A stretch of 47,984 nt of DNA, taken from an uncultured Myxococcales bacterium. Lineage in GTDB: Bacteria > Myxococcota_A > UBA9042. The first letter of the stretch is position 1; every line of letters begins with the position of its first letter. Below the pieces are notes generated by a model. It saw only the letters and a list, made by a program, of their open reading frames with translations. It searched no databases and was not told where the DNA came from. The DNA is taken from the NCBI GenBank assembly GCA_903919145.1, contig CAIXGW010000341.1:1-47984 (forward strand). Direction: 5' to 3'. This document shows, one piece after another, positions 1 to 9,650 of this stretch. The position numbers and the translations under genes were made by a program.

Positions 1-2
1 AG

Positions 3-2945
3 AAGTATCGCTACGACGAGCACGGTCGGCTGAGCAAGGCGATTCGCACGCCGGATTCGGATGCGTTTCCGTCGCAGGTGATCAGCTATGAGCTGGGCGA
101 TCCGGTGTCGCGGATCAGCATCCACAAGCGCTCTAAGACGAGCGGCGAGCCGGACATGTACACGGTGAAGTGCGCGGATGGCAAAGGCCGGACGTATCAG
201 AGCCGCGTTCAGCTGAGCCCCGGGCAGTTTCAAGTCGATGGTTTTGCAGTGTTTAACAGTCAGGGCAGGATCGTGCGGACCTACCAGCCGTATCTGGCGA
301 CGAGCGACATGTGCGATGCGTCCGAAAAAGCGGTGCCGGCCGGCACACTGTACGCACAGTACCTGTATGACGCGCAGGACCGGGTCACGAGCGTCACCTA
401 CGAAGATGGCACCCAGTCGCGTTCGGTGTACGAGCCGCTGGCGACGCGCGAGTACGCGGAAGATGACAACGATGCCAAGAATGCCAACCACGACACGCCG
501 ATGGTCACGCGCACCGACGGCCTGGGGCGCACGGTGGCGATTGATCGCTACCTGACGCCGACCAGCAAGGGCACGACGGCGCTGACGCACGATGACCTGG
601 GGCACCTGGTGACCGTGACGGACGACAAGGGCAACAAGCGCACGCAGGAATACGACGGCATGGACCGCGTCACGCGGGTGGTGGACCCGAACAGCGGCGA
701 GCTGCTGTTCACCTACGATGCCACCGGCAACCTGCTGACGCGCAAGAACGCCGTGACGACCCACCAGTTCGGTTACGACGGCATGAACCGCCAGACCACG
801 GCGTGGGACGCGGCGAATGAGGCGGCGACCAAGTCAACGCTGACGTACGACCGCGTGAAAGACTGCGCAGAGTGCACGACGACCTCCGGTCGGCTGGCGC
901 AGATGCAGTACCCGCTCGGCGCGGATGCGCTTGGCGATCCCGTCGGCTTGGACCAGCTGGGCTACGATGCGCGTGGTCAACTGATTTTCCGGTCACAACG
1001 TCTGGAAGGCCACAGTTTTGTGACCCGACTTGAGTACGACAACGCGAGCCGCTTGGTCAAGAAGACCCTTCCCGATGGCAGCACCGAGCAGACGTCGTTT
1101 GATGCGGCGTCGCGCGCGTCGGCGATCGCCGGCGTGATCACCGCGGTGAGCTACGACGGCCGTGGTCTGGACACCTCCATCACCCACGCCAACGGCGTGG
1201 TGGACGCGCGCACCTATGACCAGCGGATGCGGGCGGTGACGCTGCGCACGACCGGTGGCGGCAAGGTGCTGTTTGGCCTGGACCTGCAGCGCGACGTCGA
1301 CGGCTCGCTGCTGGCACTCACCGACAAAGCGGACGCGGTAGCTGGCCGGCCGATGTTCGGCACGCAGATCACCAGCGACGCGTGGCACCGCACGCTGACA
1401 ACGAACTTGGGCACCAGCGCAGGCACGTCGGAGCTGATGAGCAACAGCTATGACGCGATCGACAACGTGCTGGCGATCACCTCCAGCCTGGGTGCTGGTA
1501 GCAAGGCCAATATCGGGGCGATGAGCTACGACGCGGCGCATCCCAACATGCTGAGCAAGGCCGGCACACTGGCATACAGCTACGACGCGGCGGGGCGGAT
1601 GACGGCGCGCGGCGACGCCAAGTTGACGCGCAACTGGTTTGGCCGCATCGGTCGCGTGCAGCGCGCGGGCATGGCTGAAGAAGTGTCGATCTACGCCGGT
1701 GAGAGCGCGCGAGTGATGAAGCTCGCCGAGGGCGGAGCGACGTACTACGTGGACCCGTCGTTTGAGGTGCGCGACGGCATCAGCATCGCCTACACGCGCT
1801 TGGGCGGGCGTACGGCGCGCAAGATGAGCGACGCGATGGCGACGCAGGTGCTCAGCGACTTGGCGCCGGCGACGGCGGCGGGCACGGTGCTGACGCCGGG
1901 CGGCGACAAGCACATTACGGTGGCGGACGCCTGGCTGGCGCAAGCGGCGAGCGCGGGTCTGGTTACGTTTGCCAGTGGCACGGCGCCTTCGCCAGTGGCG
2001 CGCCTTCTGCGGGCCAGTGCGCGGCGTGCGCTGCTGGACGACAGCGAGGCGGTGGTGCACCTGCACGCGGACCAACTGGGCAGTCTGGTGTTGGCGACCG
2101 GCGCGACCGGCGCTGTGCTCGCACAGCGCTCGTTCTACCCAACGGGCCTGGAGCGCGAGTCGACGGGCTTTGTCGACACCTACGGCTTCACGGGACAGGA
2201 GTTGGAAGTCGCGAGCGGCCTGCTGCACTTTGGCTTCCGCGACCTGGACCCGCTGACCGGCCGCTGGGATGCCAGCGACCCGTCGTTTGCCGTGCTGGAC
2301 GACGAGAATGCTAGCGCTATGGGTGAAGCGACCACCGGCTATGCGTACGTGGCCAATGACACAATGGACCATGTCGACCCGACCGGCTTGGGGATTGGCA
2401 AGGCGTTCCGGAGCTTGGGGCGTAAAATGGCCCGGTCCGGGATGTTGGGCAAGGGTATGCAGTCCAAGTACAAGGCCAAGCGCGCAGCCAAGCATGCCGC
2501 GAAGGCGGCGGCTGTAGCGCACGCGCAGATGATGGCGGCAGTGTCAGCCGCTGAAAGAGCCGCCAGAGTGCAGTCTGCGGACCTGGATCAGACCCGTGCC
2601 GACCCAGTGGCGAAAGCGGGGCTTCGTGAACAATTGGCAAGGGAATTTTCTACCGAGAACCTTGATTTTCTCGATGCGGTCGATCGCTTGCCACCACCAG
2701 GACACGCGCAGGAGGTGGGTGCGTTAGTGACGCTGCACAATACTTTTATTCGTGCTAACGTTGAACGCCAAGTCAATCTGCCTCACCCAATTCAGGGTCC
2801 CCTGTGGACTGTCGACTTGCGCGGAGCCGGCGGAGCCGCGGCCTACCGGGCCCTCTTGGCTCCGGCGCGCGAGAATATCCACGCACTGATCCAAAACGAT
2901 TCGCTGCCGCGCTTCAAGAGATACCAACGTGAGAACCCGAGATGA
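3..2945 (+). CDS. RHS/YD-repeat protein with C-terminal RGS-like domain (5' truncated)
   Basis: The frame is open to the left window edge, so the true start lies upstream; the GTG at 78 is internal, because YD-repeat sequence (KYRYDEHGRL) already precedes it. YD repeats (YDGMDRV, YDATGNLL, YDGMNRQ) fill roughly the first 600 visible residues. An RHS-associated core follows (HADQLGS, FTGQELE, FGFRDLDPLTGRW), closed by DPTGL at 2376-2390. In RHS and polymorphic toxins the variable effector tail begins after this motif. Here the tail is about 185 residues: an Ala/Lys-rich helical stretch, then about 100 residues matching the RGS fold (FSTENLDF, VNLP, NDSLPRF). RGS domains accelerate GTP hydrolysis by eukaryotic G-alpha. 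The last 300 bases are visibly less GC-rich than the core, as expected of an exchangeable tail. The RHS call is secure. The RGS call rests on motif order, spacing and key residues. No obvious immunity gene follows. Confidence 0.9.
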   Translation, partial: KYRYDEHGRLSKAIRTPDSDAFPSQVISYELGDPVSRISIHKRSKTSGEPDMYTVKCADGKGRTYQSRVQLSPGQFQVDGFAVFNSQGRIVRTYQPYLATSDMCDASEKAVPAGTLYAQYLYDAQDRVTSVTYEDGTQSRSVYEPLATREYAEDDNDAKNANHDTPMVTRTDGLGRTVAIDRYLTPTSKGTTALTHDDLGHLVTVTDDKGNKRTQEYDGMDRVTRVVDPNSGELLFTYDATGNLLTRKNAVTTHQFGYDGMNRQTTAWDAANEAATKSTLTYDRVKDCAECTTTSGRLAQMQYPLGADALGDPVGLDQLGYDARGQLIFRSQRLEGHSFVTRLEYDNASRLVKKTLPDGSTEQTSFDAASRASAIAGVITAVSYDGRGLDTSITHANGVVDARTYDQRMRAVTLRTTGGGKVLFGLDLQRDVDGSLLALTDKADAVAGRPMFGTQITSDAWHRTLTTNLGTSAGTSELMSNSYDAIDNVLAITSSLGAGSKANIGAMSYDAAHPNMLSKAGTLAYSYDAAGRMTARGDAKLTRNWFGRIGRVQRAGMAEEVSIYAGESARVMKLAEGGATYYVDPSFEVRDGISIAYTRLGGRTARKMSDAMATQVLSDLAPATAAGTVLTPGGDKHITVADAWLAQAASAGLVTFASGTAPSPVARLLRASARRALLDDSEAVVHLHADQLGSLVLATGATGAVLAQRSFYPTGLERESTGFVDTYGFTGQELEVASGLLHFGFRDLDPLTGRWDASDPSFAVLDDENASAMGEATTGYAYVANDTMDHVDPTGLGIGKAFRSLGRKMARSGMLGKGMQSKYKAKRAAKHAAKAAAVAHAQMMAAVSAAERAARVQSADLDQTRADPVAKAGLREQLAREFSTENLDFLDAVDRLPPPGHAQEVGALVTLHNTFIRANVERQVNLPHPIQGPLWTVDLRGAGGAAAYRALLAPARENIHALIQNDSLPRFKRYQRENPR

Positions 2946-3021
2946 TTGGCTGGCGTTCGCCGCGGTTTGCGCCGCGCAACGCCGGTGGCCGTCTCCAACA
3001 TCCAATCACCCAGGATCTGAC

Positions 3022-3501
3022 ATGAAAAACCACATGCACTTCAGCGGCATCGCTCGACTCCTCCTGCTGGCCATGTTGGCCCTCACCGCCTGCAGCAAAT
3101 CCACCACCGACACCCCGGCCGACCCTGACGCCGCCATCACCGACCCAGACGCCACTACCGGCGGCCAGGACGGCACGCCCGGTGGCCAGGACGCGACCGA
3201 CCCCGGCGTCAAGAGCGGCCTCACGCTCAGCGACCCGAACGTGCGCGGCTGCGAGATCTTGCTGAGCGAAGGCACGGCGAAGATCGACACGGTGACGTTT
3301 GACGGCACGGTCGTCGGCACGTTTATTCGCGAGGCGCCCAAGGTCGCCATCAGCTTTGTCGCCGCCAAAGACGCGCCGATGGCCAACGGCGCCATTCAGT
3401 TGACAGTCAAAGGCGACGCCAAGCAGGTCACGGTCAAGAAGGTCAGCTGCGTCGACGTGAAAGCGGCGCCGATGGCGGGCGTGACGGCGACGCTGAACTG
3501 A
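3022..3501 (+). CDS. Small predicted lipoprotein, unknown function
   Basis: This gene encodes 159 residues. The ATG at 3022 has AGGA six bases upstream. The N-terminus is a lipoprotein signal with lipobox LTAC (lipidated Cys24), followed by an Asp/Thr/Gly-rich linker (residues about 25-65) and a compact C-terminal domain of about 90 residues with alternating beta-type sequence and two Cys (GCEIL, VSCVD). The family is not recognised. It lies 76 bases after the RHS gene on the same strand, so co-transcription is possible. It could in principle be linked to that gene, but a lipoprotein is not a typical immunity protein for a cytosolic effector. The stop codon is embedded in an 11-bp tandem repeat. 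Confidence 0.8.
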   Translation: MKNHMHFSGIARLLLLAMLALTACSKSTTDTPADPDAAITDPDATTGGQDGTPGGQDATDPGVKSGLTLSDPNVRGCEILLSEGTAKIDTVTFDGTVVGTFIREAPKVAISFVAAKDAPMANGAIQLTVKGDAKQVTVKKVSCVDVKAAPMAGVTATLN

Positions 3502-3552
3502 GTCGGACCTGAGTCGGACCTGAGTCGGACCTGAATCGGACCTGAATCGGAA
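3498..3552 (+). repeat. 11-bp tandem repeat, five copies
   Basis: The unit CTGAGTCGGAC is repeated three times exactly and then twice as CTGAATCGGA(C/A). It begins over the stop codon of the preceding lipoprotein gene. Because the unit is 11 bp and contains TGA, successive copies place a stop codon in all three forward frames. Confidence 0.9.
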
Positions 3553-3606
3553 CAGTCGGCTGCTTGCGGGTGGCCCAGAAGCGCTGTAGCGGCGCGAGGT
3601 TGAGCT

Positions 3607-6600
3607 ATGTCCTCTTTGAACTTTCGCCGGTTGGCCCGGTTCGCTGCCCTCTGTCTGATGATTGGCTCGTTTGGCTGCGTCGCGGCGGATAGCAAATCAT
3701 CCGACGCGAACGGCACTGACGCAGCCCATGACGTGGGTGCGGGCATCGACGCCGGGGCCGCAACGGTTGACGCGGCCGAACAGAAGGACGTAGTGCCAGC
3801 TGAGGACATCGGGACCGACATCGCGGTCCAAGCGGACACGGCAGCCCAAGTGGACACGCCAGTCCAAGCGGACGTGGCGGTCCCGACGTGTGTCCCCGGC
3901 TCCGAGAACTGCAGCTGTGCGGGAGGCAGCGTCTGCGCTGTAGGCAAAGACGGCCAACCGCTCAAGTGCTCGACCGGCACTTGCGTCCGTCAGGACTGCA
4001 CCGCCGGCGGGCACGGCTGCGGCTGCAACGCCGGGGGCTGCGCGCTCGCCAACGACAAGTGCATCGACTGGCTCTGCCAGGACCCCAGCTGCACGCCTGG
4101 CACCAAGGACTGCAAGTGCTTGGCCGGCTCGTGCAGCGGCAACGCGCTGATCTGCTTGGGCGGCGACATGTGCGTGGACTCGACCGGCTACGAGGGCGGC
4201 AAGTGCATGTCTGGCGGTGGCTGCAAGACGAGCAGCCTTTGTGACCCCGTGCAGAACGTCTGCGTCTACTGCGATTTGGGCAGCGCGGGTTGTCAGAGCA
4301 AGGCCAATGGCAGCTGTAACGCGGGCTTGGGCGCGCTCAACGGCATCTGCCGCTTGGCCTCGACCCTGCCGCCGATTAGCCCCAAGTGCTATACGCCGTG
4401 CCTGCCGGTCAAAGGCAGCACCGTCAGTTGCGTCGACAATCTGCAAAGCGGCTGCCACGACAACAAGACCTGCACCAAAGGCGAATGTCTTGCGCCCGGC
4501 CAGACCAACACCGTCTGCAGCCACGACGCTGACTGCAAGGAATGGCAGGTCTGCATGTGGGGCGGCTGCTATTCCAACTGCGCATCGAACGCCCAGTGCG
4601 GGGCCAACAGCGACTGCATTCAGCATGTTTGCCGCCAGAACTGCGACAAAGACGGCGATTGCTCCCAGGGGATGGTGTGCAACGCGAAAGGATCGTCTGG
4701 CTACTGCATGAGCTTGGTGCCGACGTCAGCCGTCACTGCGCCCAGCGTGGTCAACCAGCCCAGCTTTCACGTCACCAAGACGCATTTGCTGCTGACGAAC
4801 GTCAACCCCAAGCTCAGCTTGCAGATCGAGTATGGCGCAGCGCAAACGCCTGGTGTCTTTCGCATTCGCAAGGTGTCGCATCGCGTGACCAAGACGCCCG
4901 CCGACCTGGTGGTGAAAGGCCCGGGCCTGGACCCCAAGACCCACGTCATCGTGCCGTGCTCGCCGGCTGCCGGCAACTGCGCGATGCCTTGGGTGACACT
5001 GCAATCCGACGGCGTCGTCACCAAGGGCGAGTCGATGACGGTGATTGCGAAGCCGAACTGTGTGCGCGAGTGCCCTGTCGCTGGCTGCACCAACCGGTGC
5101 CCAGAGATCTTCGTCAGCAGCGACCCGGCCTTCGACGCCGCGCACTGGCAGGGCGAATTTGAAGTCCTCATGGAAGGCGGCGGTATCGGTTCTCAAGCCG
5201 TTTCAGCCACGTATTCCGAGCGTCCGGACGGGCAGTGGACGGGCAGCGTCTACTACTTCGGCTCGTTCAACGATGACAACGGCACCCTGAGCGACCCGGA
5301 ATCGTCGACCTGGTTCAACTCCAAGAACGCGTTTGTGCAATTCTGGTATTCGTTCCGTTCAGGCGGCTTGGGCCCGCTTTCCTCGGTAGAGATGCGCGAT
5401 GCCATGACGTCGCTGACCGAGGAATCCTGGAATAAAGCCAGCATTCGCGCCAAGTGCAAGACCCCGGACGACCCGGTCAACTGCGCCAGCGGCAAGCAGT
5501 GCTACCCGCGCTCGGCGGACGGCTGCTATGGCATCTGGGCGGGTACCCAGAGCGACGCCCAGGTGCCGAGCGGCGTAACGCAGCTGCCCTTTGCAATGAA
5601 CCTGCTGGTAGACCCGACCGACGCGACCTCGTTTTCCGGCCGCGTGGTTTCGGCAACGGCGCTGCAGTATCCGGGCAATCCGGCAGTCAAGCTCCGCTTC
5701 GCGACCGACCCCGCAGCCCCGACCGGTAAGGGCACCGCGGCCACCTTCCTCAAGCATGGCGCGGGTGTGGCGGCCGACGCGAATCAGCTGAGCGTCTCTC
5801 TGGGCGGCCGCTACGTGATGGGCAAAGAACCTGGCTGCACCAAGGCTGGCTACAAAGCTAGCGAGGTGCCCTGGCTGATTCCTGGCTTCACCGATGCCAC
5901 ATCGATCTCAGAGGCTACCGGAGCGCTTGTCCGCACGTCCTGTTTGGATGGCATAGAGCCGTTCACCGTCGAGACGTCGAACCTAGAGGCTGCACGCGCC
6001 AATCCAGTGCCCAACGGCATGCCGATCAATCGTCGCATCGAGTTTCTGGACGGCGTGTTGGTGGATCAGAGCAAGATCTACCTGATCTTTCGCGAGCGTT
6101 TTGAAGACTTTGTGCCGCGTCTGGTGCCGAAGACGACCGCTGCGTATGGCGTGATCATGCTCAAGCGTGTGCCGGCGGACCTGGCTGCTGCCGACTTTGT
6201 CGGAACGCCCAAGCAGACCCTGCCGCGCGAAGACTCCAAGTTGAAGGGCATTACCTGCGACCAGGACACGCTGGCATCCGTGGGGGCGCCGCTTACCCTT
6301 GACCAGCGCGTGACCAATCTCATTGACGGCACGGCGGGCAAGAGCGGAGTCAAAATCGTCTGGCAAGCGTCGAGCTACAACAACAGTAATTTTCCTGCAC
6401 AGATTCATTACTTCTGCGAAGACACAGGGCTGTTTGACGGCGGTGCGGGCGACAATGAGTCCGCGTCGAGCAAGACGTTCAAGGTGGCCTGCCCGATCAC
6501 CAGCGCAGTCGTCTACTTCTACACCGGCAATAGCCTGAGTCAGGCTGCCATCGCCAGCGAGCCGTGTCAGCAGGCCTACACCGCCGACGCCTCTGGAACG

Positions 6601-9591
6601 ATGCTGACGCCTGGCACCTGCGGCAAGCGGTTCAAGCAGTGGAAGGAAGCGGGCGCCACCGTGATTGGCGGCGAGCCGTACGTGAGTTGCGTTGCGTCTG
6701 GCCTGACTTTTTGTGACGAGGCGACGCGCAAGGACCTGCGCGCCGGCAAGAGCTTCCTCTACTACGACAACACCTCAGAAGTCACCGCGCCCAATTTGCG
6801 GGCGCTGATTGGCGATGCGTTTCGCTACAAAACCAAGTTTATGACGGCCAGCGGCGGACAAGTTGGATTCACCCCGGTGATCTGCTCACCGGTTGGCACA
6901 GTGGCGAACCCTTACTGCTACAACCCCGCGCAAGTCCAAGCGGCGCGCAAGCGCGTGGACTGCCTGATCGCCATGGCCAGCGGTCCCGAATATGGCTTGT
7001 TGTCGTCGGCTTCACAGCAGAAGCTCGTCGCGTTCCTGCAGGGCAACTTCGCGCAGTACGCGGATGTGCCGGGTTACCCGCAGGCGTGGGTCAACGGCTT
7101 TGAGCGGTTGTACGCGGAGCTGCTGGTGATGTTGGGCGACGATGCGCTCACGGCTGCCTATGCCTCGCGCTTCGACCTAGCGGGCGTGAACGTCGCGACG
7201 TTCCTGGGCAAGCAGTTCGAGGGCAAGGACGGCATCAACCTGACTGGCGTCGCGGGCGCCGAGTTCTACAAGCTCTATCAGGCGAGCCAGTACTACCAGA
7301 TGGCCCTCGACCGCCTCTACGCGCTCGGCCCGAATCTGGCGGCTTCGTTCGACAAAAGCATTGCGGACGGCAAGGGTGGGCAGAAGGCGGTCGGCAGCTT
7401 TCACAAGCCGGAGATGGTCACTCTCTACATGGAGCGTCTTACCCGGGCCGCTACGCAAAAAGCCCTGGCCACCAGCGAGGTCGCCACCCGCTATCAGCTC
7501 CTCAAGCAGACCAATCTGGCCAAGCGCGTGCTCGAGCGCGGCTATGCGTCGGCCTATCTAGAGGGCGCGCTTCTTGGCCAGCTGATGAAGGATGTGACCG
7601 CCAAGGCGGATTCGAGCTACGAGGCTGGGCTGCTCAAGGTGCTACAAGACACGCAGCTGCGCTTCAGCTCGTCGATGGACAAAATGCGCGACGTGTACGC
7701 ACAGCTGAGCGTGGGCGCCGATACCTTTGGCTTTCCGGAAGACTACGTGCCGTTCCCGGCGCTAGAGGACTCGGGCGTGTCTGCCAACGCGTTTTCGGCG
7801 CTGGCCGATATCGCCAAGACCAAGATGGCGGCCGCGGCGACGCGCGAGCAGGTCGCGCTAGAATCGAATCTGACCGGTCGGGTTGACGCGGTGCAGTTCG
7901 CGACCGAGCTGGTCAACATCTCTAATACTTATGAGAACCAACTCGCAGACCTGTGCGGGACGTTCGCCGGCGACGACGGCCTCGTGTACCCGGCGGTGAA
8001 GAAGTACGCCGACAAATCCGCCAAGACAATGCTGGCCGGCGACCCCTGCGGGCGGATGGACAACGGCAAGATGTACGAGGCCATGCTGACGGTGCAGGAC
8101 TCCGACGCCGGGTACCGCCAGAGCAAGCTGCGCTACGACAACCTCGACGAGCAAGTGACCGCCGAAGTGGCCCGTGTTGCTGCGACCTGCGCGATTGACG
8201 AAACTACCGCCGCCGAGGCGCTGATCATTGACAATAAGGGCGCTTCGTTGACGGACAGCCGCGCCACCGACCAGGCAAACCTTGACTTTGCCAAGACGTG
8301 CGTCGATTCGGCGAGTCAGGCCATCCAGACCGCCGCCGGTGCGTGCGGTGGATCGCCGTTCCCAGGTGCCAGCTGCCTCATTTCCACTGGCGCGGCGGTG
8401 ATTTCGGCGGAGGCGCAGATTCTGGTCGGTGTGGAACAGAAGAAGCTCACCAAGGCTTACGCGGAGAAAGAGAAGGAGCAGGCCGAAGCCCAGAACCAGC
8501 AGACCTACCTTGAAGCCACGACGCCGTGCAAAAAGGAGGTGGCTCAGCTGAACCTTGTGACCATCAGCAACCTGCGGCGGCAGCAAAAAGAAATTGTGAT
8601 GGACATCTTCCGCGCGGCGGTTCAGGCGCAAAAGGGCGTCTCGGACTTGACGAGCATGCGCGCGCAAGCGACCCGCCTGCAGTCGCAACAGGACCAGGCC
8701 GAAGCGCTGCAGATCACTTTCGCGTCGGCCAAGAATGACCCCAACGTCCGGCTGTATCAGAACGATTCGGTCATCGAAGCCGACATCTTTTACCGCGATG
8801 CGCTGAAGGCAACCTACGCGGCGACGCGGGCGTACGAATACTTTACCAGTCAGACCTACGGCAAGAAGCAGGACCTGTACCTCGCGCGCATGGTGCAGAC
8901 GGGGCAGAACAACCTGCAGGACTACATGATGGGGCTAGACAACGCGTTCCTCGCTTATCAGCAGGAGTACGGCTCGCCCGACCTGCGTGTCGTCGAACTC
9001 TCGCTCTTGAATGACATCCTGCAGATTCCCAAGGAGGAGGTGGAGCGCAACAGCGATGGCTCCATCCACGTGGACCCCAAAGGCGTACCGTACCTCAAGG
9101 CGCTGAGCACCACCGAGCGGGTCGAGCGGATGCGCAATGCGCTCAAGGAGCCAAGCCACTACGACTCCAACGGCTACTTGTCTCTCTCTTTTGCCACGCG
9201 CGTGACCGACCTGTCGCCCTTGACGCGCAACCACAAGATCCACCACATCACCGTGGACATTCAGGGCGAGGACGTCGGCGACGACTTGGCGCGCGTCTAC
9301 CTGCGCATGCTCGGCACGGGCTCGATCCAGCGTCTGGACGACTTGACGTCCTACTTCGCGCTGCCGGCGCGCACCGCAGTGGTGAACACGACGATTGGCG
9401 GTTCGTTGGTCCAGAAGTTCACGGCGGGCGATATCTACTCCGCCTATCACCTGCGCGACCGGCCCCTGGTCAACTCTCTTTGGCAGCTGGTGTTCAATCA
9501 GCGCGACGAGAAAATAAATCAAGACATTAAGTTGGAATCTATATCCAATATCTATGTGCGCATCTACTACACAGACGTGACCAAGTTCTAG
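3607..9591 (+). CDS. Giant Cys-rich lipoprotein with helical and beta C-terminal regions
   Basis: This gene encodes 1994 residues. The ATG has GAGG seven bases upstream. The N-terminus is a lipoprotein-type signal ending IGSFGC (Cys24), a slightly atypical lipobox. Residues about 35-93 are an Asp/Val/Ala-rich linker. Residues about 94-367 are a Cys-rich stalk with closely spaced Cys pairs (NCSCAGG, HGCGCN, KDCKCLAG), resembling disulfide-knotted surface modules of Myxococcota. A beta-rich part follows to about residue 1100, then a long helical part (about 1100-1700) with coiled-coil-like stretches (EKEKEQAEAQNQQ). The last 120 residues are again beta-type and end SISNIYVRIYYTD. It is probably exported and anchored at the outer membrane. 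Function is unknown; the C-terminal end faintly resembles the end of Tc-toxin A subunits, which is inference only. Intact reading frame. Confidence 0.85.
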   Translation: MSSLNFRRLARFAALCLMIGSFGCVAADSKSSDANGTDAAHDVGAGIDAGAATVDAAEQKDVVPAEDIGTDIAVQADTAAQVDTPVQADVAVPTCVPGSENCSCAGGSVCAVGKDGQPLKCSTGTCVRQDCTAGGHGCGCNAGGCALANDKCIDWLCQDPSCTPGTKDCKCLAGSCSGNALICLGGDMCVDSTGYEGGKCMSGGGCKTSSLCDPVQNVCVYCDLGSAGCQSKANGSCNAGLGALNGICRLASTLPPISPKCYTPCLPVKGSTVSCVDNLQSGCHDNKTCTKGECLAPGQTNTVCSHDADCKEWQVCMWGGCYSNCASNAQCGANSDCIQHVCRQNCDKDGDCSQGMVCNAKGSSGYCMSLVPTSAVTAPSVVNQPSFHVTKTHLLLTNVNPKLSLQIEYGAAQTPGVFRIRKVSHRVTKTPADLVVKGPGLDPKTHVIVPCSPAAGNCAMPWVTLQSDGVVTKGESMTVIAKPNCVRECPVAGCTNRCPEIFVSSDPAFDAAHWQGEFEVLMEGGGIGSQAVSATYSERPDGQWTGSVYYFGSFNDDNGTLSDPESSTWFNSKNAFVQFWYSFRSGGLGPLSSVEMRDAMTSLTEESWNKASIRAKCKTPDDPVNCASGKQCYPRSADGCYGIWAGTQSDAQVPSGVTQLPFAMNLLVDPTDATSFSGRVVSATALQYPGNPAVKLRFATDPAAPTGKGTAATFLKHGAGVAADANQLSVSLGGRYVMGKEPGCTKAGYKASEVPWLIPGFTDATSISEATGALVRTSCLDGIEPFTVETSNLEAARANPVPNGMPINRRIEFLDGVLVDQSKIYLIFRERFEDFVPRLVPKTTAAYGVIMLKRVPADLAAADFVGTPKQTLPREDSKLKGITCDQDTLASVGAPLTLDQRVTNLIDGTAGKSGVKIVWQASSYNNSNFPAQIHYFCEDTGLFDGGAGDNESASSKTFKVACPITSAVVYFYTGNSLSQAAIASEPCQQAYTADASGTMLTPGTCGKRFKQWKEAGATVIGGEPYVSCVASGLTFCDEATRKDLRAGKSFLYYDNTSEVTAPNLRALIGDAFRYKTKFMTASGGQVGFTPVICSPVGTVANPYCYNPAQVQAARKRVDCLIAMASGPEYGLLSSASQQKLVAFLQGNFAQYADVPGYPQAWVNGFERLYAELLVMLGDDALTAAYASRFDLAGVNVATFLGKQFEGKDGINLTGVAGAEFYKLYQASQYYQMALDRLYALGPNLAASFDKSIADGKGGQKAVGSFHKPEMVTLYMERLTRAATQKALATSEVATRYQLLKQTNLAKRVLERGYASAYLEGALLGQLMKDVTAKADSSYEAGLLKVLQDTQLRFSSSMDKMRDVYAQLSVGADTFGFPEDYVPFPALEDSGVSANAFSALADIAKTKMAAAATREQVALESNLTGRVDAVQFATELVNISNTYENQLADLCGTFAGDDGLVYPAVKKYADKSAKTMLAGDPCGRMDNGKMYEAMLTVQDSDAGYRQSKLRYDNLDEQVTAEVARVAATCAIDETTAAEALIIDNKGASLTDSRATDQANLDFAKTCVDSASQAIQTAAGACGGSPFPGASCLISTGAAVISAEAQILVGVEQKKLTKAYAEKEKEQAEAQNQQTYLEATTPCKKEVAQLNLVTISNLRRQQKEIVMDIFRAAVQAQKGVSDLTSMRAQATRLQSQQDQAEALQITFASAKNDPNVRLYQNDSVIEADIFYRDALKATYAATRAYEYFTSQTYGKKQDLYLARMVQTGQNNLQDYMMGLDNAFLAYQQEYGSPDLRVVELSLLNDILQIPKEEVERNSDGSIHVDPKGVPYLKALSTTERVERMRNALKEPSHYDSNGYLSLSFATRVTDLSPLTRNHKIHHITVDIQGEDVGDDLARVYLRMLGTGSIQRLDDLTSYFALPARTAVVNTTIGGSLVQKFTAGDIYSAYHLRDRPLVNSLWQLVFNQRDEKINQDIKLESISNIYVRIYYTDVTKF

Positions 9592-9650
9592 CCAATGAGC
9601 CATGGAATTGGTTCTCTTTCGCGTTCAGCCCTTCCTACCCAGAGGCCTCG

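Noticed and set aside
993..2522. 509-codon reverse frame opposite the RHS gene
   Set aside because: Arg/His/Gln-rich shadow of clear YD repeats; no recognisable domain.
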